Source of the DNA: Phocoena phocoena
Taxonomy: Eukaryota; Chordata; Mammalia; Artiodactyla; Phocoenidae
DNA length: 64,000 nt
Direction: 5' to 3'
Assembly (NCBI RefSeq): GCF_963924675.1
Contig: NC_089226.1
Coordinates: 40,937,124-41,001,123, forward strand
Shown in pieces: positions 1 to 11,021 of this stretch. The notes beneath the pieces were generated by a model. It saw nothing but the letters and a program-made list of their open reading frames with translations. It was not told where the DNA came from and searched no databases. Numbering within the stretch: the stretch's first letter is position 1; every line of letters begins with the position of its first letter. The position numbers and the translations under genes are program-made.

Positions 1-795
1 AAAGCTAAAAAAATTACTAATAACAAAAATTAAGAACACAGCAGATGTGTGTAATAGTAGATTTGATACAGGTACAGAGAGAATTTGTGAACTGGAAAAT
101 AGATCAGAAGAAATTTTCCAGATTGTAGGGAAAAGACAAAATATTGGAAAATATTTTAAGATGAAGGTTTACAACTTTAGTACTTATTAATAGAATTATT
201 TGTTGTTATGAAAATAAAAATAGATACTATATATGAAAGTATCTAGTACATGCCCTTGCATTTAGTGGGTACTCAAGAAGTATTTGTTGAATTTGAAATT
301 TGGTTATTTCACAAATCATCTTTGTCACTTTTTATAAGTTCCATTTCTTTGTCAAAGTGTTCAGGTTTCTCTTTTAATTTTTAAACATATTAATCATAGT
401 CATTTTTTATTCTGTGTCTTATAATTCCAATCTGAAATTTTGGGATCTATTACTGCTATTTCTTATCATGTTATCTTAACTTCTTGTATGTTTTATGAGT
501 TTTGACTATAAGATAATTTGGGGGAGGATTTATTTCTGGGACATCTTTGAGGCTAGAATTGAGGTTAAATTCTTCCAGAGGATTTGCATTTGCTTTTGAG
601 AGTTGCCTTCCGGCATAACAAACCCCAAATTATTTTATATTAAATTTTTGACAGGAGATTTTTAAGACAACACAGGTAATATGAATGATTGAAAAATAAG
701 TGTAGGGACAACTTATGATACAAATTTCCAGAGAAAGAATTTTCCTTCACTTAGGGTCAAAGTTAAGATAGGTATGTGTTCTGCTGTTCCATTTT
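1..795. other. AT-rich intergenic DNA, nothing recognised
   Basis: No open frame of note, no tRNA or SINE promoter boxes and no repeat family I can name. The composition is AT-rich, as in the surrounding old intergenic DNA. Confidence 0.5.
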
Positions 796-799
796 TGTT

Positions 800-2580
800 A
801 CAAAAAATAAGTGTCTTTTATTTTAGAATAGTTTTAGATTTACAGAAAAATTATGAAGATAATACAGAGAGTTTCCATATACCCCACATCCAATAGCCCT
901 TATTATTGACATCTTTTATTAGTATGGTCCATTTGTTACAATTAATAAACAAATGCTGATGTATTATTATTAACTACAGTTTGTACTTTACTCAGATTTC
1001 CTTAGTTTTTACCTAACATCCTTTTTTCTGTTGCAAGATCCCACCCAGGATAACACATTACCTTTAGTTATCATGTCTGCTTAGGCATCTCTTGGCTGTG
1101 ACAGCTTCTAAGAATTTCCTTGTTTTTGATGATCTTGACAGTTTTGAGAAGTGCTGGTCAGGTATTTTGTAGAATGTCCTTCAATTGGAATTTGTCTTGT
1201 GTTTTTCTCATGATTAGACTGGGATTATGGGTTTGGGGGAAGAAGATCACAGAAGTAAACTGCCATTTTCATCACATTATATCAAGGGTACCTACTGTCA
1301 ACATGGTTTATGACTGTGGGTGTTGATCTTGGTCACCTGATTGAGATAGTGTTTGTCAGGTCTCCCCACTGTAAAGTTACTCTCCCCTCCCTTTCCACTC
1401 TGTGCTCTTTGGATGGAAGTTATTATGTAGAGCCCACACTTAAGGAGTAAGGAGTTTTGCTCCATCACTTCCTTAAGGGTAGGGTATCTATATAAATTAT
1501 TTGAAATTCTTCTGCATGGAAGTTTTGTCTCCTCTCTCTCATTTATTTATATCTGTATGGACTCATGGATATTTATTGTATACTTTGAATTATAATTCAA
1601 AGCTTTTTTATTTAGTTTGTTTCTCAAATTGTTCCAGTTTTGGCCATCGGGAATTCTTTCAGTTAACTTCTATGTCCCTTTGACATACTCTCATCATTGT
1701 GGGTTTTAGTTTAGTTTAGTTTGGGGTTTTTTTGAAGCACTTCATGACTTTCTGGCATTATAAGATGTTCCAGGCTCATCTATATCTATAAATATCTATA
1801 TCTACAAGTATCTATGAATGCTTCTGTACGTAACCATTTGTTTCTTTATTAGGCTAAACATGAGTTCCCATTGTAATCTCCAACTAACCTATTATGTGGA
1901 TCATTCTAACCTCCTCTCCTTGCTTATGTGTAAACTTCTACTCCAACAGGAAAAAACTGGCTCCCACCATCCACCATCTATTTACTTAATTACTCAACTG
2001 CATAAGTATACAGGTATCACAGTATTGGAAGCGTTAACCTGTATCCTCTGAAAAACAACTTTATCAGTTAGAGTACAGTACTTAGGTACAGTTAATTTTG
2101 CCTTTTTTACAGATTCTATTCATACCTAAAGTTACTTAGATCAGTACCTTTTCCCCTTACCTCTTTCATACATTTATAATACAGTTAGAATGTCACATTT
2201 TGCATTCCATCCTGGGATCCTTCAACCCCCTAAATCACTTTTTAAAAATTTGTATGCATTAAAGTTTACTCTTTGTCTGTCATTTACTTTTATAGTGAGA
2301 GTAGACTTTGGGGATCCCAGTTTTTTGCAGGGGTCTTCTATTGGAATCCTCACCTGGGCTGGTCCTGGGCTTTATATCCATTGCCCTTCTGCCCATAGTC
2401 ATCACACTGTAAGAAGAAACACTCAGGGCAAAGCTGCTGTTAGCATTCACTCCCTTGTTAGAGGACTTGCTTCTACTTGGGTTTATAAATCTATCGGTTC
2501 CGTTCTTTCTTTCCGACTCAGCGATATATTTATATTTTATATTTTATTTGTTTTGATAAGGAGGGTTGTTCAGTATACCT
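800..2580 (-). mobile_element. Ancient L1 (L1M-type) 3' UTR remnant, antisense
   Basis: The stretch from about 800 begins with the T-rich, TTTAGATTTACAG-type start seen at the 3' end of antisense old L1 copies; the L1 remnant at 43.33 kb opens in a similar way. It continues through text I recognise as old L1 3' UTR to about 1900. The remainder to 2580 is probably the same element but less certain. Small open frames here (e.g. 1120-1326, 2190-2582) have no coding character. The exact subfamily is not determined. Confidence 0.5.
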
Positions 2581-2582
2581 AA

Positions 2583-4170
2583 TCAAACATGCTGCCAGAA
2601 ATGGAAGTCTTTTCTACATTATTTAAATTTTTTCATATCATATTATATATAAATGTTCTTTAAGTTTCCTCAGCTCTTTATTTTTAGAAACAGCAACAGT
2701 AAAAATTATGAATGAGTTAAATAAATAATGCTTCAAGATCAGCCCCCATCTGCTATAGATAGTGTTGTTAGTGAGAGATTAAAGAACAGACTATAGCAAT
2801 GTGTAGAGTAAGAGAATATGGCTTTAAAATATATTTAGAACACAGATTTTATATTAGGAAATCTAACTATCATTATTTTATTGTTATTTAATTTTATTGA
2901 AATGACTTCTATGAATTGAGAATTCCTTTCTGTGTATCTCTGAGTGTCATGTTTCCTAGTTATCCTATAAACAGTGGTCAATGTGCAGGTGGCTGAGTAA
3001 AACTGAATTAGAGATACATGAAGAAACAAATTTCAATGGATAAACATTCTATCATCACCATGAGAGACTGCAGCTCCTGTTTTAGAGAGATACCAGTGTT
3101 TTATCCATTTTAGTGTCACCCTTCATTGAGCATGTGAAACAACATGAAGGTTGAAGGAAAGTGACTCCTAGTACCTTTGTTTCTTAGGTTTGTGTTGCAA
3201 GACTACTCATCATGTTGCCACCATTATGCCTCTTTTCGTTCCTGGTATAAAGCATGTTAGCACTGTCCCTGTTGCTACCTAATATGAGTTGTTATGCCTA
3301 TAATAAAACATTATTCCAGGAGGCATCTGAGTTCAGTGTTGAGGGAACATGAGTTTGCCACATTCAATAGGAAAAAAGAAAACCAGAACATTTTTCTCTT
3401 TTCCTTTTCCTGGACAAAAATGATGAAACCTCTTAGATGTGTCTCAGAAAAGGAAGCAGAGAAATATGTACCATGAAATCTAGTTCCCAGTGCCCTTACA
3501 TAGAGAGCCACTTACTCCCCACCTGCTTGCATTCTACGGTGCTTGATTCTACAGAAAACTTGTTAGAAAACAACATTTGACAATTTAGGGATTGATCATC
3601 TCTAAAAAATAAATTTACATCATTCTGATGGAACATTGTGGAGTGTCACCTGAAAAGTATACTTGCCTTCAGTTTATGGTAACCTCAACATCCAGAAACC
3701 AAAATTATCTCTGAAAGTTTGTAAATTGCTTTGTAAAGAAGGCATCAATCTCATTATCATGGGGTTGTGCCGAAATTCATTATGCAGTCCTATATCTGAA
3801 CTGACTGGGAGAATTTTCTCAGCTTGACATAGATCCTTAGATGGTAGAGACTGATGATCATTGTGAGAAGAAACCACATTTTCTTTTTTTTTTCTCTTTT
3901 CATTGTTAAATGTTTCAATTGCATTTCTCACTTTAACTGGGGCTAAGTCACTTACCTGTAGATGGCTGAATTAGGTTTGTTAACAATGAAGGAAGGGAAA
4001 TTCATTCTTCTGAAAAAAGAATCAATAGCAGTAGACAGTGCCCTCCAAGCAGGAAAAAATATATAATTTCAATGTCCATCATTTAAAATTGTGGAATTCT
4101 TATCTTGAACCCTTCTTTTCCTTTGAATATACAATATTAAAATACAACTATACAAGTGATTTATTTCTGA
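2583..4170. other. Unassigned intergenic DNA
   Basis: About 1.6 kb with only short, unconserved-looking open frames on both strands. I see no repeat boundary, exon-like frame or RNA gene. Confidence 0.45.
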
Positions 4171-4174
4171 GAAA

Positions 4175-4435
4175 TTCAGCTGAGCATTACAGAAAGAAGA
4201 TGGGCTTTGAATTCAGACAGACGAGAGTTTGAATCCCAACTCTGTTATTTAACAGCCATATGACTGGCTAATTTATTTAATTTCACTGAATATTAGTTTC
4301 CTCCTTTCCATAGTGGGAAATAACAGTAGTTACAGGGCTGTAGTAAATATTAAATTAGGTCAATGATGTATTTAATGTGCTGTGCTTGTCACTCAGTAGG
4401 TACCTAAGAACAGTTGGAATTAGCATCACTACATG
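4175..4435 (+). mobile_element. MIR SINE, sense
   Basis: The sequence follows the MIR body in order: a tRNA-derived head with GGGCTTTGAATTCAGACAGA, a core with TTTGAATCCCAACTCTG, a TTAGTTTCCTCC stretch, and a tail reading like CACTCAGTAGGTACCTAAGA. Divergence is high, as expected for this old mammal-wide family. Confidence 0.8.
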
Positions 4436-4694
4436 GTTGTTTCTATTGTAGTGTTATTATTTGTTATATAACTATTCTGCTGTGTTTTATATATTCAGAG
4501 AGAAAAACTTTTAGAAGCAAATTAGCCTGGACAAGTTAAAATAAAGAGCTTATTCAGAGAACACCTGAATGATAATTAAATATTGATAAAGGGAAAGGGA
4601 AAGGTAATTAAATTAATTGGTTGCTAAGGTATTTTTCCCAATTAAAAGTCAATCCCATGGGGTTAAATAAAGACTTTCTGTGTGTCAAAATTTC

Positions 4695-4800
4695 GTTTAC
4701 TATTCCATTATTCATCCATTCAAAAACAGCACATTTATGTAATGTGAACTATATGCTAGGCATTGTGGGAGAGGAAAGATCAAGGGATAGGAGCATGCAA
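4695..4800 (-). mobile_element. L2 LINE 3'-end fragment, antisense (tentative)
   Basis: It has the reverse complement of the L2 3' end: an ATTCATCCATTC-like start followed by a degenerate CTATATGCTAGGCATTG. Short and diverged. Confidence 0.4.
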
Positions 4801-4849
4801 AGAGAAATTCATATGATAAGCAAGGTGCTTTTTTCAAACCATAAATGCT

Positions 4850-5181
4850 CATCCTCACCAATAAAGAATACAAATTAATAAAACTATCAAATAGGACTGA
4901 GAAAAATTAGAAAGACTAATAACATTTAAAATTGGCAAAGAGAGAGAGACATTCTCATCTACTGTTTGGGAGAGTATAAATTGTTACAATTATTCTGGGG
5001 AGGCAATTTAACAATATCTACCTAAATTTAAAATGTGCAAGCCTAAAATTCCAATTTTAAGAATTTATCCTATTGAAATAATTTCTTGAGGACATAAAGA
5101 TATACATATAAAGAGGTTTTGTTGCAGCATTGTTTATAATAGCAAAAAAGGAAGGGGGAGAGCAACAGAATAGTGTACACC
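4850..5181 (+). mobile_element. Old L1 (L1M) 3' portion, left half of a split element
   Basis: The sense-strand text resembles the end of ORF2 and the start of the 3' UTR of old L1s: a GGGAGAGTATAAATTG block, then AATTTATCCTATTGAAATAA, then TTTATAATAGCAAAAAAGG. It breaks off at about 5181, where an antisense LTR starts. The same L1 resumes near 8066. Confidence 0.65.
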
Positions 5182-5714
5182 TGTATTAGCTATGTATTGC
5201 TGTGTAACAAATTACCCCCCAAATTATCAGTTGAAAACAACAAATATCTATTACCTTATTTCTTTAAGGATCATGAATTTGGTTTTGGCTTAGCTGGGTG
5301 CTTCTGGCTCAGAGTCTCTCATGAGATTACAGTCAGGATGTTGACCAGGACTGGAGGCTTTGAAGACTTGACTGGGACTAAAGGATCTGTTTCCAAGATG
5401 GCCCACTCCTGTCTGTTGGCAGAGGACCTCAGTCTCTCTCTACATGGACCGTGTGAATCTTTCCATGGAGCTTCTTGAGCATCCTCATGACATGGCAGCT
5501 GGCTTCTCTCAGGAAAGATGATCTAAAAGACAGCAAGAAGGAAGCTGCAATGCCTTTTATGAACTAGTCTTGGAGATCACACATTATCATTTCTATAATA
5601 TTCTATTCATTAGCACCAAGTCACCAAATCCAGTCTAAGCTCAAGGGAAAGTGAATTAGGCTCCATTTTTGGAGGGAAGGGTGTTGAATGATTTATGGAT
5701 GTATTTTAAAACTG
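5182..5714 (-). repeat. LTR of the MaLR-type element (left copy)
   Basis: It starts TGTATTAGC and ends near GTATTTTAAAACT. It aligns block by block with the right copy and is about 533 bp, matching the right copy after its L1 insertion is removed (about 549 bp). Confidence 0.65.
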
Positions 5715-7209
5715 TTTAACTTGTCCTCTGGCCACAGATTAAAATTATTCTCACATAGAAAATATACTCATCCCCTTCCAACACCCCCCAACCAACCCTG
5801 TTTCAACAATTTATTGCATTGGTTTAAAGTCCAGAAACATGTCAACTTAATCAGATCCAGGTGAGGCTTCGGCTTGTCAGGTGTCATTCCTTAAGTGAAA
5901 CTCCTTGAGTATGGTTCCCTAGATCTCAAGCCCTGTGAACTAAAGAGACAAGTTATCCATATATATATACACCCATATACACACACATAAATACATACAT
6001 GAGGGGATAACTCATCCTATATATGTACATACATATATATATATATATGTATGTATATATATGTATATGTATATATGGGACAGACACAGGATAACCACTC
6101 TGGACATTCTTGTTCAAAAAGAGAAAAAAATGGGATGTCCAAAGCAGTCACTGTTCCATAGCAATTCTGAAATCCACTCAGCTACATGTTAGAAGTTCTT
6201 GATTCAAACTCATTCCTACTCCTGACCAGGAATGATTGTTCATGGCTCTTGGCTTCAAGAACCTCTGAAGGTCACCTGGTACATCAGGTACATTTTCTAC
6301 TTTCCTGATTCATTCCTTGAAAGTTAGCCTATTTTGGAGCTGTGTAGTTTTCTCAGTAAAATTTTGGAGTTCCAAATGCCTGTTTTCATTGTGTACTATC
6401 TCCTTCATTCTAAGCTGGTGTTATTTCTGTAATTATAATTATTTTTAGAAACTCTGTGGGCCTCCCATGAATCTTTTCAGGGTTCACTTAATTAGACAAA
6501 AGCCACACCCACAGATCTCTTCAAGGTAAATTCTTCTCTACCTTGAGCTTCTGCTGAACTATGGAAGGATTGTATCCTTTAGCTTCTTCAAAGCTCTGTT
6601 GTTTGAACAGTTCTCTAAGGCACCATCTTAGATCTTCCTGAGGTCATAAGCAAAGTATTTTAAAGCTATACTCCTAGCCTCATCTCTAAACTAGGCTTTC
6701 TTGGCAGTGGCCTGGAATTGATCTTTGCTACAAACCCATTTCTTCATTTTAGTTTTGTTTGCCGTCTGCAAAGACAGAATTTTAAAAAACCATCCAGTTC
6801 TGGCTTCTTTGTGTTTAACAATCCTTCCTTTGGATTCTCTCTTTCCTCTCATATTTCATTACAATCAGCAAGAAGAAACCAGGTGGCACCTTCAGCATTT
6901 TACCTGGAAATGTCCTTAGCTAGATCACCTGGCACATCAGGTACATTTTCTACTTTCCACATTACCACAGGGGACAGTCTTACTAAACTTTCTGCCACTA
7001 TGTAACAAGGATCCCCTTTTCTCCAGTTTCCCTAAAGCTGTTCCTCACTTTCCTGTAAGCTCTCACCCTATGGCAACCAGGCCTCTATTGACACTTTCTG
7101 ACACTCTCCTCAAAGCCTTTACAGCCTTTGCCCACTACCCAGTTCCAAAGCCACTTCCACAGTTTTAGGTACTTATTAGGATAGCACCCAACTTTCAGGT
7201 ATCAAAATC
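5715..7209 (-). repeat. Internal region of the MaLR-type element
   Basis: About 1.5 kb with no coding capacity, which is normal for MaLR internal regions. The text just before the right LTR (CCACTTCCACAGTTTTAGG, then a run leading into the LTR) resembles the internal/LTR junction of MaLR elements. A TA/CA microsatellite and a 34-bp direct repeat lie inside it. Confidence 0.5.
5955..6078. repeat. TA/CA-rich microsatellite
   Basis: Alternating (TA)n, ATACAC and ATGTAT runs. It contains the self-complementary TATATATATATATA stretch. Confidence 0.9.
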
Positions 7210-7453
7210 AGTATCGTTATCTACTGCTGTGTAAAAAATTACTCCAAAACACAGCAGGTTATAACAACCATTTATTATATCACAATTGCTGTGGGTCAAG
7301 AATCAGGAAGCAACTTAACTGGGTGCCTTTGGCTCAGGGTCTCTCATGAGATTATAGTCAAGATGTCAGTGGGGCTGTTTTCACTTTTGTAAATTGAAGT
7401 ATAGTTAATTTACAAAGTTGTGTTAGTTTCAAGTGTACAGTGAAGTGACTCAG

Positions 7454-7494
<41 letters not shown>

Positions 7495-8065
7495 CTTTCT
7501 CAGATTATTTTCCATTATAGTTCCATTATAGGTATTACAAGATATTGAGTACAGTTCCCTGTGCTATACAGTAGGTCCTTGCTGTTTATCTATTTTATAT
7601 ACAATAGTGTATATATGTTAATCCCAAACTCCTAATTTATCTCCTCCTCTCCCTCCCATGGCATTCTTTTCTTCAGTGGGGCTGGGGAATCCACTGCCAA
7701 GATGGTTCACTTGAATGTGTACTGTCAGAGGGCCACTGTTCCTCACTGGCTGTTGGCATGGGACCTTAGTTCCTGGCCATATAGGTCTTTCTTCAGGGCT
7801 TCTTGAATGTCCTCATGACAAAAAACTGGCTTCTCTCAGAATGAGTGATCTGAGCGAGAAAGAGAAAAGGGGAAGCTGCTATGCCTTTTATGATCTAGTC
7901 TCGGAAGTCACGTAATGTCACTTCCACCACATTCTATTCATTAGAAGCGAGTCACTAAGTTCAGTCCACACTCAGGGGAGGGGAATTAGGCTCCACCTTT
8001 TGGAAAGGAGTATCAAGAATTAATGGACTTCTTTTACTTTGTGAATGTATTTTAAAACCATATTG
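7210..8065 (-). repeat. LTR of the MaLR-type element (right copy), interrupted
   Basis: It is homologous to the left LTR. It is interrupted at 7378-7672 by an antisense L1 tail flanked by a 12-bp direct repeat, TCAGTGGGGCTG, at 7366-7377 and 7673-7684. Confidence 0.65.
7378..7672 (-). mobile_element. 5'-truncated L1 3' UTR inserted in the LTR, antisense
   Basis: The antisense L1 3' UTR is recognisable from TTGAAGTATAGTTAATTTAC, CCCTGTGCTATACAGTAGG and TAATCCCAAACTCC. The flanking 12-bp target-site duplication TCAGTGGGGCTG is perfect. A (TA)n run at about 7455-7491 lies inside it. Confidence 0.9.
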
Positions 8066-8430
8066 ATACCCATTAAAAATAATGAGGTATGTTAAAAAAT
8101 ACTAACTTAGAAAAGCATTGTTGATATATCATTAATTTAAAAAAACAGAGCAAGCAATGATATATATAGCGTGATTTTTTATTTTGGGAGAAACCGACCA
8201 AATCTTACATACGTAGGTGTGAGCATAAAAGTTTCTAGAAGCTTACAGATGAAAATGTTGATAGTACTTACAGAGGTATGGTAGGTGGTTGGAAATGAGC
8301 CTAGTGGACTGCAGAGGAGTGAGTTTTACACATTACATTGAAAAAGAGGAATAATTACAAGTAATTTTTTACTCTTTCTTTGTGTCTTTCTGTGATTCCA
8401 AACTTGCTAAAATAAACACGTATTGCTTAT
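8066..8430 (+). mobile_element. Old L1 (L1M) 3' UTR, right half of the split element
   Basis: It resumes the sense L1 text that stopped at about 5181: CCATTAAAAATAATGAGGTA, then a GATATATCATTAA block, then a terminal AAAATAAACACGTATTGCTT region ending in TATAATTAGAAGG. The MaLR-type element therefore inserted into this L1. Confidence 0.6.
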
Positions 8431-8793
8431 ATAATTAGAAGGTAGCAAGTGTGCTTAACATGGAGAGATTTAACTTTTAGCTATAAACATTGGATTGAGA
8501 TTGGAAGAGAATGGAGATGAGACCTTACCCAAATCTCAACATAATGATCAAAAGCCCAACAGGAACACCAGTTTGTTAGTACTGAAGATCTCATTTGTTG
8601 AAAGTGGATAAAATCAGCCCTGTAAATTGTGAAAAACATAATTTCAATTCTATCTGTTGGACCACAGGGTGTTGACAATATTTTAAGAAAGAATATGTAA
8701 CAAAGGATTTCTGACTAATACAGCAGATTGAAACATGCCTTCCCTACTCTCCTCTCCTGAAATTCCACTACAATGTCAATAGAAGATGAGATA
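8431..8793. other. Unassigned intergenic DNA
   Basis: No repeat family, gene or regulatory motif recognised. Confidence 0.4.
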
Positions 8794-8794
8794 G

Positions 8795-8825
<31 letters not shown>

Positions 8826-8972
8826 TAGAAGGAGAGGGGAGAGGGAGGTAGATATTGATAGAGAAAGAGAGAGGAAGAGAGAGATTGCAAGAGAGAGAGA
8901 GAGAATGAGAGAGAGAAGGAGGAGAGAGAAAGGGAAGGGAACAGGAAGAGAAAGAACAAGAAGGAAGACAGT
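8794..8972. repeat. (CA)n plus GA-rich microsatellite
   Basis: A (AC)14-type run at about 8795-8822 is followed by about 140 bp of GA-rich sequence. The open frames on both strands (8768-8959 and 8773-8979) are products of this low complexity and are not genes. Confidence 0.95.
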
Positions 8973-9760
8973 GGTGTAATTTTGGCAGCTGGAAAGCTGA
9001 TGGATTAGTGGTGACTGACTACTTAGGCCAGGGGAAGCTGAAATCTAAGCTTACAAGAGCTGAAGCTAAGAAGTATGTCAACTTATGCCAGGGATTTCCA
9101 AAAAAGAAAGCTCAGGAATTGAATCCACCAAGTACTTCAAAATATTGGGGAATAGGTAGGGAAGAAAACAGAGTGTTGATTGAACATCTACATAGGGTGT
9201 ACCCAGATCCTTCCCTCTATACCATTCCCCAGCTGGATAACTGCCTCTTCTTGAATCTGGCAGAAAACTAGAGGTTTACTCTCTGGAGATGTCAAACCAG
9301 AGGTCTCCGGACTTAGGGCATTCAGAAGAAAGGAGGACGGAGTACCATACCAAAAACAGGGGAACTGAATGAAAACCTCTATTCTAAACAACCTCTTCCA
9401 TGGCTCAGCTCTTAGAATGCTGGCAGTCATATTTAAAGGCAGGAGATTAGAGGATTCCTCTCTGAGGAAAGTGATCAGCCAAAGAGGAAAATGAGAAAAA
9501 CAAAATAAACTACTTGCACTTGGGAGACCCCTAATGAAATGGCTGTGTTCTACTCAATTACCCTTCAGTGAAGCCAAGTCTTTAATAAGCCCTATTCTCT
9601 CTTCTCACAATTTTAAGTCCTCTTTCTTAAATATGAGCAAAATAAGAATAACAAGAGATTTGGGGAAACTTTTAACATCAGAGAGACCAAAACAAATAGA
9701 AGAAGGTAGCACAGATGAAACAATATAGGAAGCAGAAAAAACAAAAACAAAAAAACTATA
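8973..9760. other. Unassigned intergenic DNA left of L1-A
   Basis: Short open frames only. It ends in an A-rich stretch just before the L1-A target site at 9761. Confidence 0.4.
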
Positions 9761-9773
9761 ATCATCTTCAGGG
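9761..9773 (+). repeat. Target-site duplication of L1-A, left copy
   Basis: ATCATCTTCAGGG occurs here and again at 19011-19023, bracketing the whole L1-A insertion including its double tail. Confidence 0.93.
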
Positions 9774-9783
9774 GAGACGGGGG

Positions 9784-9793
9784 AAGATGGCGG
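9784..9793 (+). promoter_or_regulatory. YY1-like motif at the L1-A 5' end
   Basis: AAGATGGCGG lies about 10 bp inside the element. In human L1 a YY1 site in the same place sets the transcription start. The matching position in L1-D (about 56299) reads AAGATGGTGG, a CpG-decay change. The role here is inferred from position and sequence. Confidence 0.6.
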
Positions 9794-10034
9794 AAGAGTA
9801 AGACGTGGAGATCGCCTTCCTCCTCACGGATACACCAGAAATACATCTACATGTGGAACAACTCCTACAGAACACCTACTGAAGGCTGGCAGAAGACCTC
9901 AGAGCTCCCAAAAGGCAAGAAACTCCCCACGTACCTGGGTAGGGCAAAAGAAAAAAGAAAAAACAGAGACAAAAGAATAAGGACGGCACCTGCACCAGTG
10001 GGAGGGAGCTGTGAAGGAGGAAAAGTTTCCACAC

Positions 10035-10960
10035 ACTAGGAAGCCCCTCCGCGGGCGGAGACTGCGGGAGGCGGAGCGGGGAGCTTCGGGACCGCGGAGT
10101 GGTGCACAGCGACGGGTGTGGAGGGCAAAGCGGGGAGATTCCTGCACAGACGATCGGTGCCGACCGGCACTCACCAACCCGAGAGGCTTGTCTGCTCACC
10201 CGCCGGGGCGGGCGGGGCTGCGAGCTGAGGCTCGGCTTTCGGTTTTGGACAGAGTGCAGGGAGAGGACTGGGGTTGGCGGCTTGAACACAGCCTGAAGGG
10301 GTTGGTGCGCCACGACTAGCCGGGAGGGAGTTCGGGGAAAAGCCTGCAGCGGCCGAAGAGGCAAGAGACTTTTTCTTCCCTCTTTGTTTCCTGGTGCGCG
10401 AGGAGAGGGGTTTAAGAGCGCTGCTTAAAGGAACTCCAGAGACGGGCGCGAGCCGCGGCTAAAAGCGCGAACCCCAGAGACGGGCGCGAGCCGCGGCTGA
10501 AACCGCGGACCCCAGAGACGGGCGGGAGATGCTGGGGCTGCTGCTGCCGCCACCAGGGGGGCTGTGTGTGAGCACAGGTCACTCTCCGCGCCCCTCTTCC
10601 GCGGAGCCTGTGCAGGCCGCCACTGCCAGGTTCCCGGGATCCAGGGACAACTTCCCCGGCAGTACGCACGGTGGGTCTCAGGCTGGTGCAACGTCACGCC
10701 GGCCTCTGCCGCAGCGACGCGCCGCCTCTGCCGCCGCAGGCCCGCCCCGCACGCAGTGCCCCTCCTTCCCCCATCCCCCAACCCCCGGCCTGAGTGAGCT
10801 GGAGCTCCCGAATCAGCGGCTCCTTTAACCCCGTCCTGTCTGAGCAAAAAACAGACGCCCTCCAGCGATCTGCGCGCAGGGGCAGGGCCGGGTACAAAGC
10901 TGAGCTCCTGTCAGCTGTGAGAGCAGGGAGGAGAGGGGGAGGTCTCTCCCGGCAGCCACG
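10035..10960 (+). promoter_or_regulatory. CpG-rich L1-A promoter region
   Basis: It is strongly GC- and CpG-rich compared with the AT-rich surroundings, with many intact CGs (e.g. GCGCGAGCCGCGGCT). This is the internal RNA polymerase II promoter region expected in an L1 5' UTR. The equivalent part of L1-D has lost many CGs. Overlapping open frames on both strands here come from GC-rich composition and are not called as genes. Confidence 0.7.
10436..10530 (+). repeat. 38-bp tandem repeat in the L1-A promoter, about 2.5 copies
   Basis: CCAGAGACGGGCG begins at 10436, 10474 and 10512, a 38-bp period. L1-D has only two such starts, at about 56948 and 56986, so copy number differs between elements. 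Confidence 0.85.
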
Positions 10961-11021
10961 GAGGCGGCGGATTGAAGCTCCACAATCAACTTGATGTGCC
11001 CTGCATTGTGGAATACCTGAA

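Larger units (their letters stand above)
5182..8065 (-). mobile_element. MaLR/MLT1-type LTR element with both LTRs, antisense
   Basis: Two clearly related copies of a ~540-bp sequence lie at 5182-5714 and 7210-8065 (the second minus an inserted L1 tail), with about 1.5 kb of internal DNA between. Shared blocks in the same order include CTGCTGTGTAA-like starts, CTCATGAGATTA, CCTCATGACA, GGCTTCTCTCAG, ATGCCTTTTATGA, ATTCTATTCATTAG and AATTAGGCTCCA, ending at GTATTTTAAAAC. This is the layout of an internally non-coding MaLR element related to ERVL, inserted antisense. No gag/pol/env frame is present. Family assignment rests on remembered MLT1 consensus features. Confidence 0.65.

Noticed and set aside
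2190..2582. 130-codon open frame
   Set aside because: No domain, no exon signals, and it sits in an apparent ancient L1 3' region.
5182..8065. Retroviral coding genes between the two LTRs
   Set aside because: No gag, pol or env-like frame is visible; MaLR internal regions are normally non-coding.
9876..10847. Several overlapping GC-rich frames on both strands (up to 162 codons)
   Set aside because: They lie in the CpG-rich L1 promoter, are rich in Arg/Pro/Ser, overlap one another and are not kept in L1-D.
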